From NCBI GenBank assembly GCA_019054805.1, contig JAHQIY010000018.1:1054001-1118000 (forward strand): a stretch of 64,000 nucleotides of DNA, written 5' to 3'. Positions 33,443-43,597 of this stretch are shown here, one piece after another (position 1 is the first letter of the stretch; each line of letters begins with the position of its first letter). The translations under genes and the position numbers were made by a program. The DNA is from Brachionus manjavacas. Its lineage: Eukaryota > Rotifera > Eurotatoria > Ploima > Brachionidae. The notes beneath the pieces were generated by a model. That model saw only the letters and a program-made list of their open reading frames with translations, had not been told where the DNA came from and ran no database searches.

Positions 33443-33745
33443 CTAAATAACTTCTTTATTGCGAATGTAATGGACGAGATTATTTAAATGATTTTCGTCT
33501 TTTTTTGACCAGAATGCATTGAATTGAAAGCTTGTTTGGCCAAATTGTGACTGATACCCATTTGTTCTTCCAATAACGTGGTAGTGCTTTTTCCCTGTAA
33601 AGCTTTCTTTGTCGATTCCAATAATCCTGACGATATCAAAAGTTCACGTTGGTACTTAAATTTGCGTTAAGGATACAATGACGAATGACGTCGGACTTGA
33701 TTGTTTTGTTCGGAATTCGGAGTTGAAAATCGAACAGTTCCAAAC
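33443..33745 (-). pseudogene. Unrecognised coding relic
   Basis: The minus strand reads LCLELFDFQLRIPNKTIKSD, then VIRHCILNANLSTNVNF. After a one-base shift near 33637 it continues DIVRIIGIDKESFTG, GKKHYHVIGRTNGYQ, FGQTSFQFNAFWSKKDENH and NLVHYIRNKEVI with a stop at 33445-33443. About 100 residues with balanced composition, good enough to be a recently decayed exon or gene end. Not a family I can name. Confidence 0.45.
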
Positions 33746-34249
33746 ACAGATAAAATTAATGAATGGAATTTAACCTAAACTGCTTCAAAACTAGTTCCTT
33801 AAAAAAATAAGATCCTTTTTATTTAAAGTCTAGCGAATTTAATGCTGAATTATCGCATACATACAGTAACGAGTCCCCACTAAACAGCCGAGTGGGTATG
33901 AAATGGTAAGAAATCTAAATAACAAATTCATCATAGACGATTGTCTTATAATGGAATGTGAAAAAAAACTATTCAATTAGAAGACTAAATTAATTTCTAT
34001 TTTTTTATTTATTTGTATTTCTGTATCGAGCTTAAGCTCCTTCAGATTAAATAAAAAAAAAAAGAAAATTAAAAAATTAAAATAAAGTTAAATAAAATAA
34101 AATAAAAGTAAAAAAATAACAAAAAAGTAAAGTTTAAATGATATAAGTTAAAAAAATAGGAAAGTATTAAAATTAAAAATAAATATAGAAATATTAAGAA
34201 ATGATAAAAATAGAGAGTAACAGAATATATTTTTTAAACATTTGATGGT
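33746..34249. other. AT-rich; LINE-B 3' end (minus)
   Basis: No gene. 34000-34140 is the 3' end of the minus-strand LINE-B: tatcgagcttaagctccttc complements the 3' motif at 15690, and A/T-rich short repeats follow. Confidence 0.6.
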
Positions 34250-35437
34250 TCAGGGGAAAAAAGAAGAAATAGTAAGGTAGCAATTACACAATGGAGTTGG
34301 GTACTCGATATTTCTTGATTCGAAACCTTTGTTATATTCTTCCACCAGTCTGACAACCAGTGGAACAGAGTGGCTCAGCCCTGCCCTAACATATCTCTCA
34401 CTCAACTCAAAAAGTCGATTTGAGACTGTAAGTAGCTTAAGTTTACTATATGCCTCATGATGTAATATGTTGGAGCGAGTATCATATCTTAATTTTAGTA
34501 TAGAACGAACTGCTGAATTTTGTATTACTTCTAACCTTTTTATATTAGTTTCTGAAAGAGAGTTAAGATAAGGAAAAGAATAATCTAGAATAGATCCTAT
34601 CAAAGACTTATAAAGATTTCCTAAAGTTTTAAAGTCAAGGCTCCATTTTTTATTTAACAAGATTTTTATTAAATTTAGCCTTGAAATGCAACGTTCTTTA
34701 ATTTGTTCTATCATTGACGAAAAGGTTAATTTAGAATCGAATTTGATTCCTAAGAACTTAATTTCTTTTAAGCTTACGATTCTATTCACATAAATCCTTA
34801 AATCAAACTCAGAATTTTCTCTATTCTTTTTACTAAAAATCATTGAGCAAGACTTTTCAACCAAAATCTTCATTTTCCACTTGAAAAGCCACTTTTCTAA
34901 TTCGATTAAGTACTTATTCATTTTACTTTCTAGATTTCCATTTTTTTTTTTAAATAAAAAAAGTGACAAAATCTACTGCACAGAGAAGTGAATATTCATT
35001 ATTAATAAGGAATATCATTATTAATAAGGAATATCATTATTAATAAGGAATATCATTATTTAGGAATATCATTAATAAATATGCTAAATAATAAAGGACT
35101 AATAACTGATCCTTGAGGAACGCCAGCAGATATTTTGAATTCATCACTAATGTGATCATTTATATTTACCTTAAATGTTCTACAACTAAGAAATGATTTA
35201 ATCCAATAAATTAAATACGCAGGTATATTTATCTTTATAAGCTTATAAATTATACCTTCATGCCAAACCTTGTCGAAAGCTTTGGAAATGTCAAAAAATA
35301 AGCAACATACTTTTTTCTTTCTTTTAAATGATTCGACATCTTTTTGGATAAGAAAAACTAAATTATCTGCTGTTCTTCGATTTTTTCTAAAACCAGATTG
35401 TTCCTGGATTAGCAACGAATTTTTCTCCAAGAAATCA
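34250..35437 (-). pseudogene. LINE-B ORF2: reverse transcriptase and C-terminus
   Basis: From 35437: DFLEKNSLLIQEQSGFRKN, then CLFFDISKAFDKVWHEG (motif A) and AGVPQGSVISPLLFSIFINDI (motif B). An AATATCATT minisatellite (34998-35071) then replaces the next few codons. The catalytic motif C is degraded: where relatives have SLLFSDDLATFF this copy reads SLLCAVDFVTFF. After it comes a good frame (34969-34250) with LEKWLFKWKMKILVEKS, IKFLGIKFDSKLTFSSM, LYKSLIGSILDYSFPYL and RLEVIQNSAVRSILKL, typical of the LINE C-terminus. The element is inactive. A Tc1 fragment separates it from its N-terminal part. Confidence 0.85.
34998..35071. repeat. 19-base minisatellite inside the LINE-B RT
   Basis: About four copies of ggaatatcattattaataa. 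ggaatatcatt itself encodes part of FINDIP on the minus strand, so the repeat probably grew from the RT sequence. Confidence 0.8.
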
Positions 35438-35958
35438 TACAGTATGTTGCAAAAGTTTAGAAATTTTTTTTTTCGTTTACAAAAGAATTGTTTTTGCGTA
35501 TATAATAGGCGGGAAAATAAAAAAAAGCGGTGTTTTTTTCAAATTTTTATTTGTCATCAATCCAAGATCATAATATCAACAAAAAAAAATTAAGTGAAAA
35601 AAAAAATACAAAAGAAAAAATGGATACAATAAATTAAAAAAAAAACGGTTCAAAAGTTTAGAAATTTTTACAATTTAATATTTAAAATGACCGCCTTATA
35701 ACAAGCCAAAACTCTTTTTGGCATAGATTCAATCAACTTTTGTACGTACTCAGTCGGAATCTTTAACCAATCTTTGTGTAAAACCTCTTTTAAATGCTCG
35801 ATAGAGGTTACCTTTGTGTTTACCATTTTGGCATCCATGTATGACCATAAGTTCTCCATTGGGTTGAGATCTGGTGAACGGGCACACCATGGCAGAACCT
35901 CAATGTTCTGTTCTTTCAACCAGTCCCTTACTGAGTGGGCAGTATGCGCCGAAGCGCC
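35438..35958 (-). mobile_element. Tc1-like transposon, 3' fragment inside LINE-B
   Basis: Bounded on the 35438 side by a TA and a terminus cagtatgttgcaaaagttta. The motif caaaagtttagaaattttt recurs about 200 bases inside (near 35650), an arrangement like the IR/DR ends of some Tc1 elements. The 5' half is missing; at about 35958 it joins LINE sequence through a small inverted-repeat filler. Confidence 0.8.
35668..35958 (-). pseudogene. Tc1 transposase, C-terminal part
   Basis: About 95 residues: NGASAHTAHSVRDWLKEQN, EVLPWCARSPDLNPMENLW (the SPDLNPxENLW block holding the third catalytic residue), then EHLKEVLHKDWLKIPTEYV and LIESMPKRVLACYKAV, the normal Tc1 C-terminus. The paired-box DNA-binding domain and the first catalytic Asp are absent. 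It is read in frame with the upstream LINE-B RT start, giving a 164-residue hybrid frame (36162-35668), surely by chance. Confidence 0.9.
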
Positions 35959-36200
35959 ATTACTGCCCACATATTTCTTAGGTATCATTGTGATATTGGC
36001 ACTTTTCCAAGCTTTAGGAACTGTACCTTCTTTGAGACTAAGGTTGAAAAGATCTTTTATCTCATTTAATGAATTTAAAGGTAGATTTTTTAACATTAGA
36101 TTGTGGATAAGGTCAGGTCCGCAAGCTGCTTCTCCCTTTAGCTTATTTAATGCCAATATCATTTCATTAAGGCTAATCGGTTCGTTAAATTTTGGCTGAC
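35959..36200 (-). pseudogene. LINE-B ORF2: start of RT domain
   Basis: QPKFNEPISLNEMILALNKLK, GEAACGPDLIHNLMLKNLP, then EGTVPKAWKSANITMIPKK. This is the N-terminal RT region just before the usual NYRPISLT motif, which is lost with the Tc1 junction. A matching fragment is at 15445-15600. Confidence 0.8.
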
Positions 36201-36325
36201 TATTGCTCTTAAAAAATATTTAAAATTAATATTGTATTTAATTGTAAATATCTTTGATTTGTAATTTAAAAAATAAATTATTTATTTATAAAATAATGAT
36301 AAGTAAAATAAAAACAAAATAAATT

Positions 36326-36790
36326 TTAAGATCCGGTATTTTTTTGGTCATCTTCTATAGGCACTCATATTATGTCTTCGTCTTTACAATCTTCTGCTAT
36401 CCTGAGGCTTCTCTAATTGCGGTCTTCATCTTTTTTCCTCTTTCTATCATTTCACGCTTTTTTCTTTCAATGTCTTGCAGAGCTTCTTCTTCATCTTGCT
36501 CTAAAATTTTTTTAAACTGATTTTTTGGTGGAGACTGCTCTATCTAGTCAAATCAGAACTATTCCAGTTACTCCAAACTTTGTTGGTAGACTTGGAATTT
36601 CTTCCAAGCTACACTAGTGGCCATGCACTTGGCCGCCAACTGTTTAAAGCTAAAATCCCATCTGGCTTTTGTCGTGTGGCAAACATTGGCGAATGCTTTG
36701 CTATCAAAGTCAAAGCAAAACATTTGCCTTTTAAATTCAATCTTGGAATTTAATTTATAAAACCTCTTTATTTTTAATTTAAAGTTATCA
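36326..36790 (-). pseudogene. Unrecognised protein family, relic B
   Basis: The minus strand reads RFYKLNSKIEFKRQMFCFD, FDSKAFANVCHTTKARWDF, then FKQLAAKCMATSVAWKKFQVY. It continues EQSPPKNQFKKILEQDEEEA, LQDIERKKREMIERGKKMK and TAIREASG. A second frame gives EDCKDEDII, a stop, then VPIEDDQKNTGS with the terminal stop at 36328-36326. Spacing and residues parallel relic A: LAAKCxATxxAWxKF, then REAS, then an acidic end containing DII or EII. Several stops and shifts; not functional. Family unknown. Confidence 0.55.
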
Positions 36791-37337
36791 AGGATAAGGT
36801 TACTTTTCTTTTAAGTTAATCGAATATGCTTTATTTTGACAAGTTCAAATTGACAAGCTTTATTTTAACTAGTTAATTATGTCATGCCTTATTATGTCAA
36901 TTTTAAATTAAACATGCTTTAAATTGGCAAGATTTAAATCTGACATGTATATTTTTTAGATGTAATAGAAAATTCCCCACTTCATTTTTCCCCACTATTT
37001 TTTTCCCCATATTGAAATATTATTGTTAATTATTTTTCCCCGTATAGAATCTTCCCCACTTTTAAAATGACCCATTCGAATATTAAAATTGATTAACCAA
37101 TAGAAAAATTTTAAATAATAAAATTAATAGCATTTGATAAAATTACTCAATTGATTTACTAATTATCTTTAAATCTTAAACCGCTTCCTAGAAAAAAATT
37201 GAAACAAAATCTAATATTAATTGCCGAATATCCTTTTTTGAAACCTTGGTTCTAATATTTACAATCTCCTTTAAAATTGAATATGACTTTGGAATCAAAG
37301 TATTCTAATCTAAAATTTAATCAAAAAAACTCTAAAA

Positions 37338-38759
37338 ATGGAATTTTTGAACCCCGAAAAAACTCTTGGCTTATTTAACAATTTCAAGTACAATATCCAT
37401 ATAATGAATGAGAACGGAACAATTCGATGGAGATGCGAATCGTGCAAATCGATGAGTGCTACAACCGATTTAGACGGTGTTTTGACTCGAACTGTAGACG
37501 CTAACAATAGCCATAAAAATGGTAAGTGCAAGCGTATATGCCAAATAAGTATTGAGTGTTATAGACAATACGAAACGCTTAAATTCGAATCAGGAACTGT
37601 AAATTCGTTTTCGTTTTCACATCGCTACCGTGAATTATTGCAACCCTTGCAAGCAAAATTCGACCCTAAAATCGTTTCCGAATTTTTTCCAACCGAATCT
37701 AGAGCCCGAGCAGCATGTGACAAAATTTGTGCTAAAAATAAAATAAAATAGCCCAAATCAACTTCCGAATTACAAATTACGGACGATATAAAATTTCAAA
37801 CAATCAATAAAGAAAAAGAGCTATTTATGAGATACGACAATCAAAGTGTAAACGGTAACTGAATTTTAATATTAATGTCGAATACAGCTATTGAAATATT
37901 ACGAAAATCCGAAGAATACCATTTCGACGGCACATTCAAAACTGCACCAGGAATATTTTATCAACTTTTGTCGCTGCACGCAATCGTCGACAATATGAGC
38001 TACCCATGTGTTTTTATTTTATTAGAAAATGAAAATACGAAAACGTACGTAATTGCAATGGAGCAAATTCGTAACATTGTTTTTCCAAAAAATATAAAAC
38101 GGGTAATGACAGACTTCGAGGTTTCGTTAATGTAAGCAGTTGTGTCAGTGTTTCCAGACGTTCAATTGAAAGGATGTTGGTTTCATTACACCCAAACAAT
38201 AAGAAAGCGAATTCTTTTGAATGGATTTAAGTCGAATTTTTTATTGAACAGTGATTTTAAATTTTGGGTAAAGCGTTTTATGGCGTTAGCACTTATTCCA
38301 ATCGAAAATATCAAAGAAACTTTCGATATTTTTCTAAATGAAATTTCGATTGCAGATGAAAAAATTTTGGGTTTTATTCGATATTTCAAGGATCAATGGC
38401 TCAACGGAACTGTTTCACTAGAAATTTGAAATCATTTTAATTCGCAAAAGCGAACAAATAACGATTTAGAAGGTTTCCATTCAAAATTCGCAAAGTTCGT
38501 CCCAAAACATCACTCAAAATTGGCTGAATTAATAATATGTTTGAAAAAAGAAGACGCAAAAACTCGAAATGATTATTATCAAACCGATAAAAAAGTCAAA
38601 AAGTCAAAAAGAGATGTCCAAAAAGATTTAATTATTCAATTAATCAATGAAGATTTCAAGCAAAACAGGTTGAGCTTTAAAGATTATTTCACGAACTTAA
38701 CACGCCACATATTAAGCCCGTTAAAATACAATTATCGTAAACGAAAATCAAATTATTGA
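37338..38759 (+). pseudogene. MULE transposase of the Ulp1-carrying family
   Basis: MEFLNPEKTLGLFNNFKYN, then a zinc-finger-like segment TIRWRCESCKSMSATTD. The catalytic core is EYHFDGTFKTAPGIFYQLL (first Asp), KRVMTDFEVSLM (second Asp), KGCWFHYTQTIRKR (Cys/His) and TNNDLEGFHSKFAKFVPKHH, then a basic C-terminal half ending in KYNYRKRKSNY. Stops at 37749, 37860, 38132 and 38427 break an otherwise consistent coding series; some frames differ. About 460 residues if intact. Moves the element together with the downstream protease gene. Confidence 0.82.
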
Positions 38760-38767
38760 GCCTATTA

Positions 38768-39300
38768 GTAATATTGTTTCATCGACCGAATGGCTAAATG
38801 CGCGTCACATAGACCTCGCTCTAGATTATATCGAAAAAGCTGCTATAATGAGAGGATATTTTAATTTAACCATAGCAAACAATTGGAATATTGATTATTG
38901 TATTAAACAAAATGGGTTTTTGCACGAAACCTTCGAGATTGATAAGATTTATCCCGTCAATGTGTCAAATTTACATTGAATTATTCTTACAAACATCGAT
39001 CCTTTGGGTATTAATTTGACAAGCGAACTTGAATGGGGTGAGCAGAATCAACAAAATCGGTACGTTTACGACAGTATGAATAATAAAGCAAATTGTCCAG
39101 CAGCAAGCAAAATATTAAGTTTAATGTATCCAGAAAAAAAAAGGGAAAAAATTAATTTAGTTCACGTTCAACCACAAGTCGGGTCAAACGATTGCGGTTT
39201 GTTTGCTATTGCGTTTTCTCAATTATTATCAAATTCAAAAAATCCGGCTTTTTTTAAATTCAATCAAGCAACAATGCGATTGTTAATTATGGTTTTTTAG
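38768..39300 (+). pseudogene. Ulp1-like (C48) cysteine protease of the MULE
   Basis: SSTEWLNARHIDLALDYIE opens a Ulp1/SENP-type catalytic domain (W-L-N-x-R-H-I is the usual start). The His should be in NLHWIILTNI, but here TGA replaces the Trp after His (38979-38981). The Asp is in YVYDSMNNKA. The Gln and nucleophilic Cys are in VQPQVGSNDCGLFAIAF. Thus all triad residues remain and the one obvious lesion is TGG to TGA. Ulp1-type proteases carried by MULEs are known; the likely role is cleavage of SUMO or ubiquitin-like conjugates or of the element's own protein (inference). An inverted copy is at 52498-53043. Confidence 0.85.
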
Positions 39301-39590
39301 ACAATTTTGATTCAGTAGAATTGGAAAATAAAGATTTAATTTTAGAACCTTTAATTGTAAATTACTTTCTTTATTGTTGTAATTTATATTTTTCCTTTTT
39401 TATTTGTTAATAAAATTATATAATAAATTTGTTTTTTTTTGGTTAGTTTTAACTCCTCCTATAAAGTGGTTAAAATTCTATATCGAAAAAAATTAAAGCG
39501 GGAAATTTTCTTAGTGTGGAGTAAAAAAAGCGGGGAAAAAATAAGTGGGGAATTTTCTATAATTCAAAAGTGGAGATTTTTCAATTATAA

Positions 39591-41290
39591 CTATTTTTGA
39601 CATCTATAATTGAATTTTAATTAAAAAAAAATTTTCATCAGATTTCATTCTAGTCATTCGAATTGAATCAATCTTTTTCTAACAATCAATTTATTACTAA
39701 ACGATTTTGAGAAACTAAATCTCTTTCAATCATAGAAAAAAAAAATGGAAGCTTAAGCCATTTGTTAAAAGGTGAGAATAATCATGAATATAAGACAAGC
39801 TATGAAGCTTGACTCATTACGTGGCGTTGTAATAACCCGGACTATCTGAATTGTCCTGTCAAAGTATAAACTAATGAACATTGTAAGCTAATAAATTTAA
39901 AAAATAATCATCTTGACGAATTCAAACCGAAAATAAAAACAAAAGTAAAACATGTTACAGCTTCGATCAAAGATATGGCTTTTAAAAATCCTGATTCGAA
40001 GCCGCGAAAAATTAAACTTTAATGTACAAAGGATCTTTCAGAAAAAAATTGTTAATGTAAAATGTTTCTCTTCAGCTTCGAAAATTGAAATAGAGATTTT
40101 GATCAGACTTGTTTTTAAGTCACGAGTCTTAAGTCAAGTCAAGTCGATGACTTAAAATTGTTTTATTTTATTTAAGTTAATGTAATGATTTAATAATTCC
40201 ATATTTGATACCAATTAAGCAGTTGCTTCCAAATTTGCTCGTTAATCTAGACCTATGTGCTCTGTAAATGTAACCAGATTTAGAAAAAATTTTTTTCTAA
40301 AAGTCCAGATGAAGCAGGTATTGACAAAAATTTTTGTGCAACTCATAACTTTGAATTTAATTTTTGTGACTTAGACTTAAACTGTGACTTATTAACAAGT
40401 CTGATTTTAATATAGATTTGGAATTTGAATTAGATGATTCTTTTAAATTTAAAATAAAAAACGGCATAAAAGTTTTATTTTTTTATTTTGATTAGACATG
40501 AAAAGATCGAATGAATGATAAATAAATTTTGTTACAGCAAAAAATTTGACACTTTCAGAGGAATACAAGCATTGGTTTTGGGATGGTATATTTGATGATG
40601 TATCATTGATTTTTACTCAACTATTTAGTTTACATATGTTAAAAAAAGGAAAGACCTTACCTCTGGTGTGTGGTTTATCTACAAGTAAACAAGAAATTGC
40701 CTATTTAAAATTTTTTAAATTCATAAAGTCAAGAGTTAAATCTGAACCTGTAACAATCTCAACAGATTTTGAAGTAAGAATATATCGAGGCTAATTTTTG
40801 GGAAGCTGTGGTTTGTGGTTGCTTTTTTCATTTTAAGAAATAAATCTACCGTCACATTCAGTCTTTAGGTTTAGCAAGCGAATACAATGAAATAAGATAT
40901 TTTGACTCAACAATTTTCAAAAATAATAGCATGTCTGGTTTTTGTTCCATTGGACTATGTTGTCGATACTTTTGTGCAATTAAAGAGTTAAGCTCCATCT
41001 TAACTTAAAAATCTTTTGAAAATTACTCCTATTATATTGGCAAAAAAGCACGAGGAAATAATCATATAAGAAAATATCCAAGATATGAAATCGAATTATG
41101 GAATTGTTCATTAAGTCAGTTTGATTGATTGTTTGAAACTCGAACAGTCTAATACAGTAAACATAATTATAAGATTATCGACTAGTGATTCAGCAAAACT
41201 CAGTAATAAAAATGTAATATTTGAAAAAAAAATAAATGAGATGTTAATTGACTTCAATAAGACAAAATCAATAGATTACTAAAAGAATAT
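39591..41290 (+). pseudogene. Degraded MULE family-1 relative
   Basis: 39815-40080 encodes a FLYWCH-like segment: TWRCNNPDYLNCPVKV, NNHLDEFKPKIKTKV and KPRKIKL, parallel to WRCNSSEYPNC in the MULE at 22233. After a 300-bp MITE, 40546-41290 gives the core: WFWDGIFDDVSLIFTQLF, SEPVTISTDFEV, VVCGCFFHFKK, HIQSLGLASEYNE and YEIELWNCS. Many stops; an old copy. 39591-40433 is duplicated at 53036-53879. Confidence 0.75.
40104..40403. mobile_element. 300-bp hAT-type MITE
   Basis: Termini cagacttgtt (40104-40113) and aacaagtctg (40394-40403) are perfect inverted repeats. They are flanked by attttgat (40096-40103) and attttaat (40404-40411), an 8-bp duplication with one mismatch. aagtc/gactt motifs repeat inside both ends. 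No coding capacity. Inserted in the old MULE; a second copy at 53543-53842 came with the larger duplication. Confidence 0.8.
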
Positions 41291-41341
41291 GTCTTTATTG
41301 ACTGAATATTAAATAATTAAATTATAAATTTTTTTTCTATA

Positions 41342-42691
41342 TTGAGTATAGTGCCCCAAATGATAAACCATAGTTTAGCAAATCGAATAACCTCACTAAT
41401 TGATACCCCCCCTCTTGGCTGTGCAATGCAAACACACGTTACATTGTCATGGAACTTTGAGATGTCAAGTGATCCAGTCAAAGAATTCTCCAGTAAAAAA
41501 TTTATGTATCAACGTGGTGATTACGACAAAATCAACAATGCTCATTTAAACTTCGATTGGGATGTTCTATTTGAAAATAAAAGTGTACAAGAATGTTATG
41601 AAATTTTTCTCGACAAATACAATGAAACATGTGTTAAATTTATACCAATCATTAAATTCAAAAATAAACCAAAAAGAGTGCCTTGGGTCACAACAGAACT
41701 ACTCCAATTGTCTAAAGCAAAAAAAGAGTTATGGCACAAATTTAAAGCGTCTGGTGGTAAAATTCGCTCGATTGAACAGGAATACAAATAAGTTAAAAGA
41801 GGGATTGAAGTAAAAACGCGCGAAGCCATCAGATCTTTCGAAAAAAATCTAGTCCTAGACACCAAGAACCCGAAGAGACTTTATTCGTACATTAGTGGTA
41901 AACAAAAAGTTAAACCCCGACTAAACTCGATAGTAAACAGCGCTGGTGAGGTAATTGTAGAAAAACAATCAATAACTAATATTTTAAACGACCATTTCAG
42001 CTCTGTATTTGTCAATGAAGACTCAACTGATCAAATACCGGAATTCAACTCTAGTACTTCTAAACGCATTGAAACAATTGAGATCACAAGCAGTACAGTC
42101 GCCAAATTATTATCTGAACTAGACCCTAATAAATCAGTAGGAAATGATGGTGTTCATCCATATGTTCTGAAAGAATGTGCTCAAACTTTTGCAAAACCTC
42201 TAGCACTTATTTTATAGCTTTCAATAAATAATGGGGAACTGCCAAAACCTTGGTTAGAAGCTAATGTCACTCCACTATTTAAAAAAGGTAACACAAGTGA
42301 CTCGTCAAATTATAGACCAATATCTCTCACTTCAATTCCATGTAAAATTATGGAGTAAATTGTCAAAACTCAGCTTATGTCCTTTCTGAACAAAAACAAT
42401 TTAATCGCAAAACAACAACATGGATTCGTTAATAAAAAAGCTTGCGTGACTAACCTGTTGGAAACATTGGATCTTGGAACCAAAGCTATTTCAAAACTCA
42501 ACTGTATGGATATTTTTTTCTTGGATTTCGCTAAAGCTTTTGACAAAGTGCCACACAAAAGATTTCTCCTAAAACTTTCAGCTCATGGCATTAGTGGTAA
42601 GCTTCCTGATTGGATTAACTCTTTTCTGACAGGAAGAAAACAGCGCGTGGTACTAGGTGATGTGGCATCTAACTGGACAACTGTAGACAGC
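41342..42691 (+). pseudogene. LINE-C ORF2, 5' part (endonuclease end to RT motif A)
   Basis: Starts inside the endonuclease C-terminus, then the linker: YQRGDYDKINNAHLNFDWD, RVPWVTTELLQLSKAKKELW, NPKRLYSYISGKQKVKP. RT begins with GNDGVHPYVLKECAQTFAKP, SNYRPISLTSIPCKIME, KQQHGFVNKKACVTNLLETL and FFLDFAKAFDKVPHK (motif A). Stops at 41789, 42217 and 42357. Translation reaches TVDSG of the VPQGS motif, where the MULE inserted (42692). The remaining RT continues at 49281. CR1/L2/Jockey-like. Confidence 0.85.
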
Positions 42692-42938
42692 GGCTCTGTA
42701 TTATTTTAGCAGACTAAAAATTAGCTAATTCAATTTAGCAAATTAAAATTAGCAAAATTCATTTTAGCAATGTAATAAATTTAGCAATAAACCTAATTGA
42801 ATTAAGAAAAAAAAATTAGCAAACAGATTAAGCTAAAATTAGCATGCTTATTTTAGCAAGTTTTTTTAGCAAAAAAAGTTTTTTCTTTTTTAATTATTTC
42901 AGATTAATTATATTGATTAGTCTAATTAAATCTTAAAA

Positions 42939-43222
42939 ATGACAACCAATTGTTCAACTGACATTTATAGCCTAATCGAACAATTTGATGAGTTCGATAT
43001 CAACCAAATCGGTCAAGTTACGGCATCTCAAAGAGGTCAGCCGCAATTGTACTATGAGGGATACTTTTATAGAATTTCATGTCAGAGTTCGAGTAGATTT
43101 AACTGGCGATGTATCGAGACACAACTAAAATGCAAAGCAAAATGTTATACCGATGGTAATTTAATTGGTGAAAAATATTCAATTCATTTTAGTATACCTG
43201 ACGATCGTACTCATAACCTAGG
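42939..43222 (+). pseudogene. MULE-C transposase N-terminus (FLYWCH), piece 1
   Basis: MTTNCSTDIYSLIEQFDEFD, then the FLYWCH-type finger LYYEGYFYRISCQSS, FNWRCIETQLKCKAKC and SIPDDRTHN. The element's 5' noncoding end with TTAGCAA repeats precedes it (42692-42938). At 43222 the sequence jumps to the inverted central part of the same gene. Confidence 0.9.
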
Positions 43223-43597
43223 TTCAACATAAGTTGTTATAACTTTCACTCCTCTTCCTCTACCAGCTTTCTTAGTGGTGTCATACCCAATCCAAGTCTC
43301 TTCCATATAATTGAATAATTTTAATACATTTTCGAAAAATTCTAAATTAGAGTCAAGTTCAGATTTTATTTTATTAAACAAGTATTTAACATCAACTGGG
43401 GGGACAAAAGCTAAAACTTGGGCCAATTTTAAAACTTTTCGATGTTGCGGGCACTTGGAATAAGGCACACTTAAACCGAACTCCTGGATCTTCCGCCAAA
43501 TTGCTTGCTTATAATGAAAAAGCACCCATATAAAATAATATTCGGGAAAACTTGTTCAACTGCATTTAGAAAAGCACGTTCAAAATCGGAAGACACA
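43222..43597 (-). pseudogene. MULE-C transposase central piece, inverted
   Basis: The minus strand encodes SDFERAFLNAVEQVF to TYVEP of the transposase. One T is missing in the run within the Cys-Phe-Phe-His motif, so the frame 43525-43211 starts only after it. Flanked by two direction changes that recur elsewhere in the window. Confidence 0.9.

Larger units (their letters stand above)
36960..39590 (+). mobile_element. MULE with transposase and Ulp1-like protease
   Basis: Both ends carry agaaaattccccactt with clusters of TTCCCCAC inside (36970-37080 at the left; complement at 39480-39560). Between them lie a FLYWCH-type MULE transposase and a Ulp1-type cysteine protease in the same orientation. 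The outermost boundaries and target duplication are not resolved; the right end probably stops at ttcaattata (39590). A second, fold-back copy of the right end and protease is at 52214-54194. Confidence 0.75.

Noticed and set aside
35270..35593. 107-aa plus frame
   Set aside because: Antisense to the LINE-B RT and then poly-Lys/Asn from the AT-rich Tc1 end.
35668..36162. A genuine LINE-Tc1 fusion gene (164 aa open frame)
   Set aside because: The Tc1 part lacks its DNA-binding domain, the RT part lacks its catalytic motifs, and the join is a repair junction, so the open frame is accidental.
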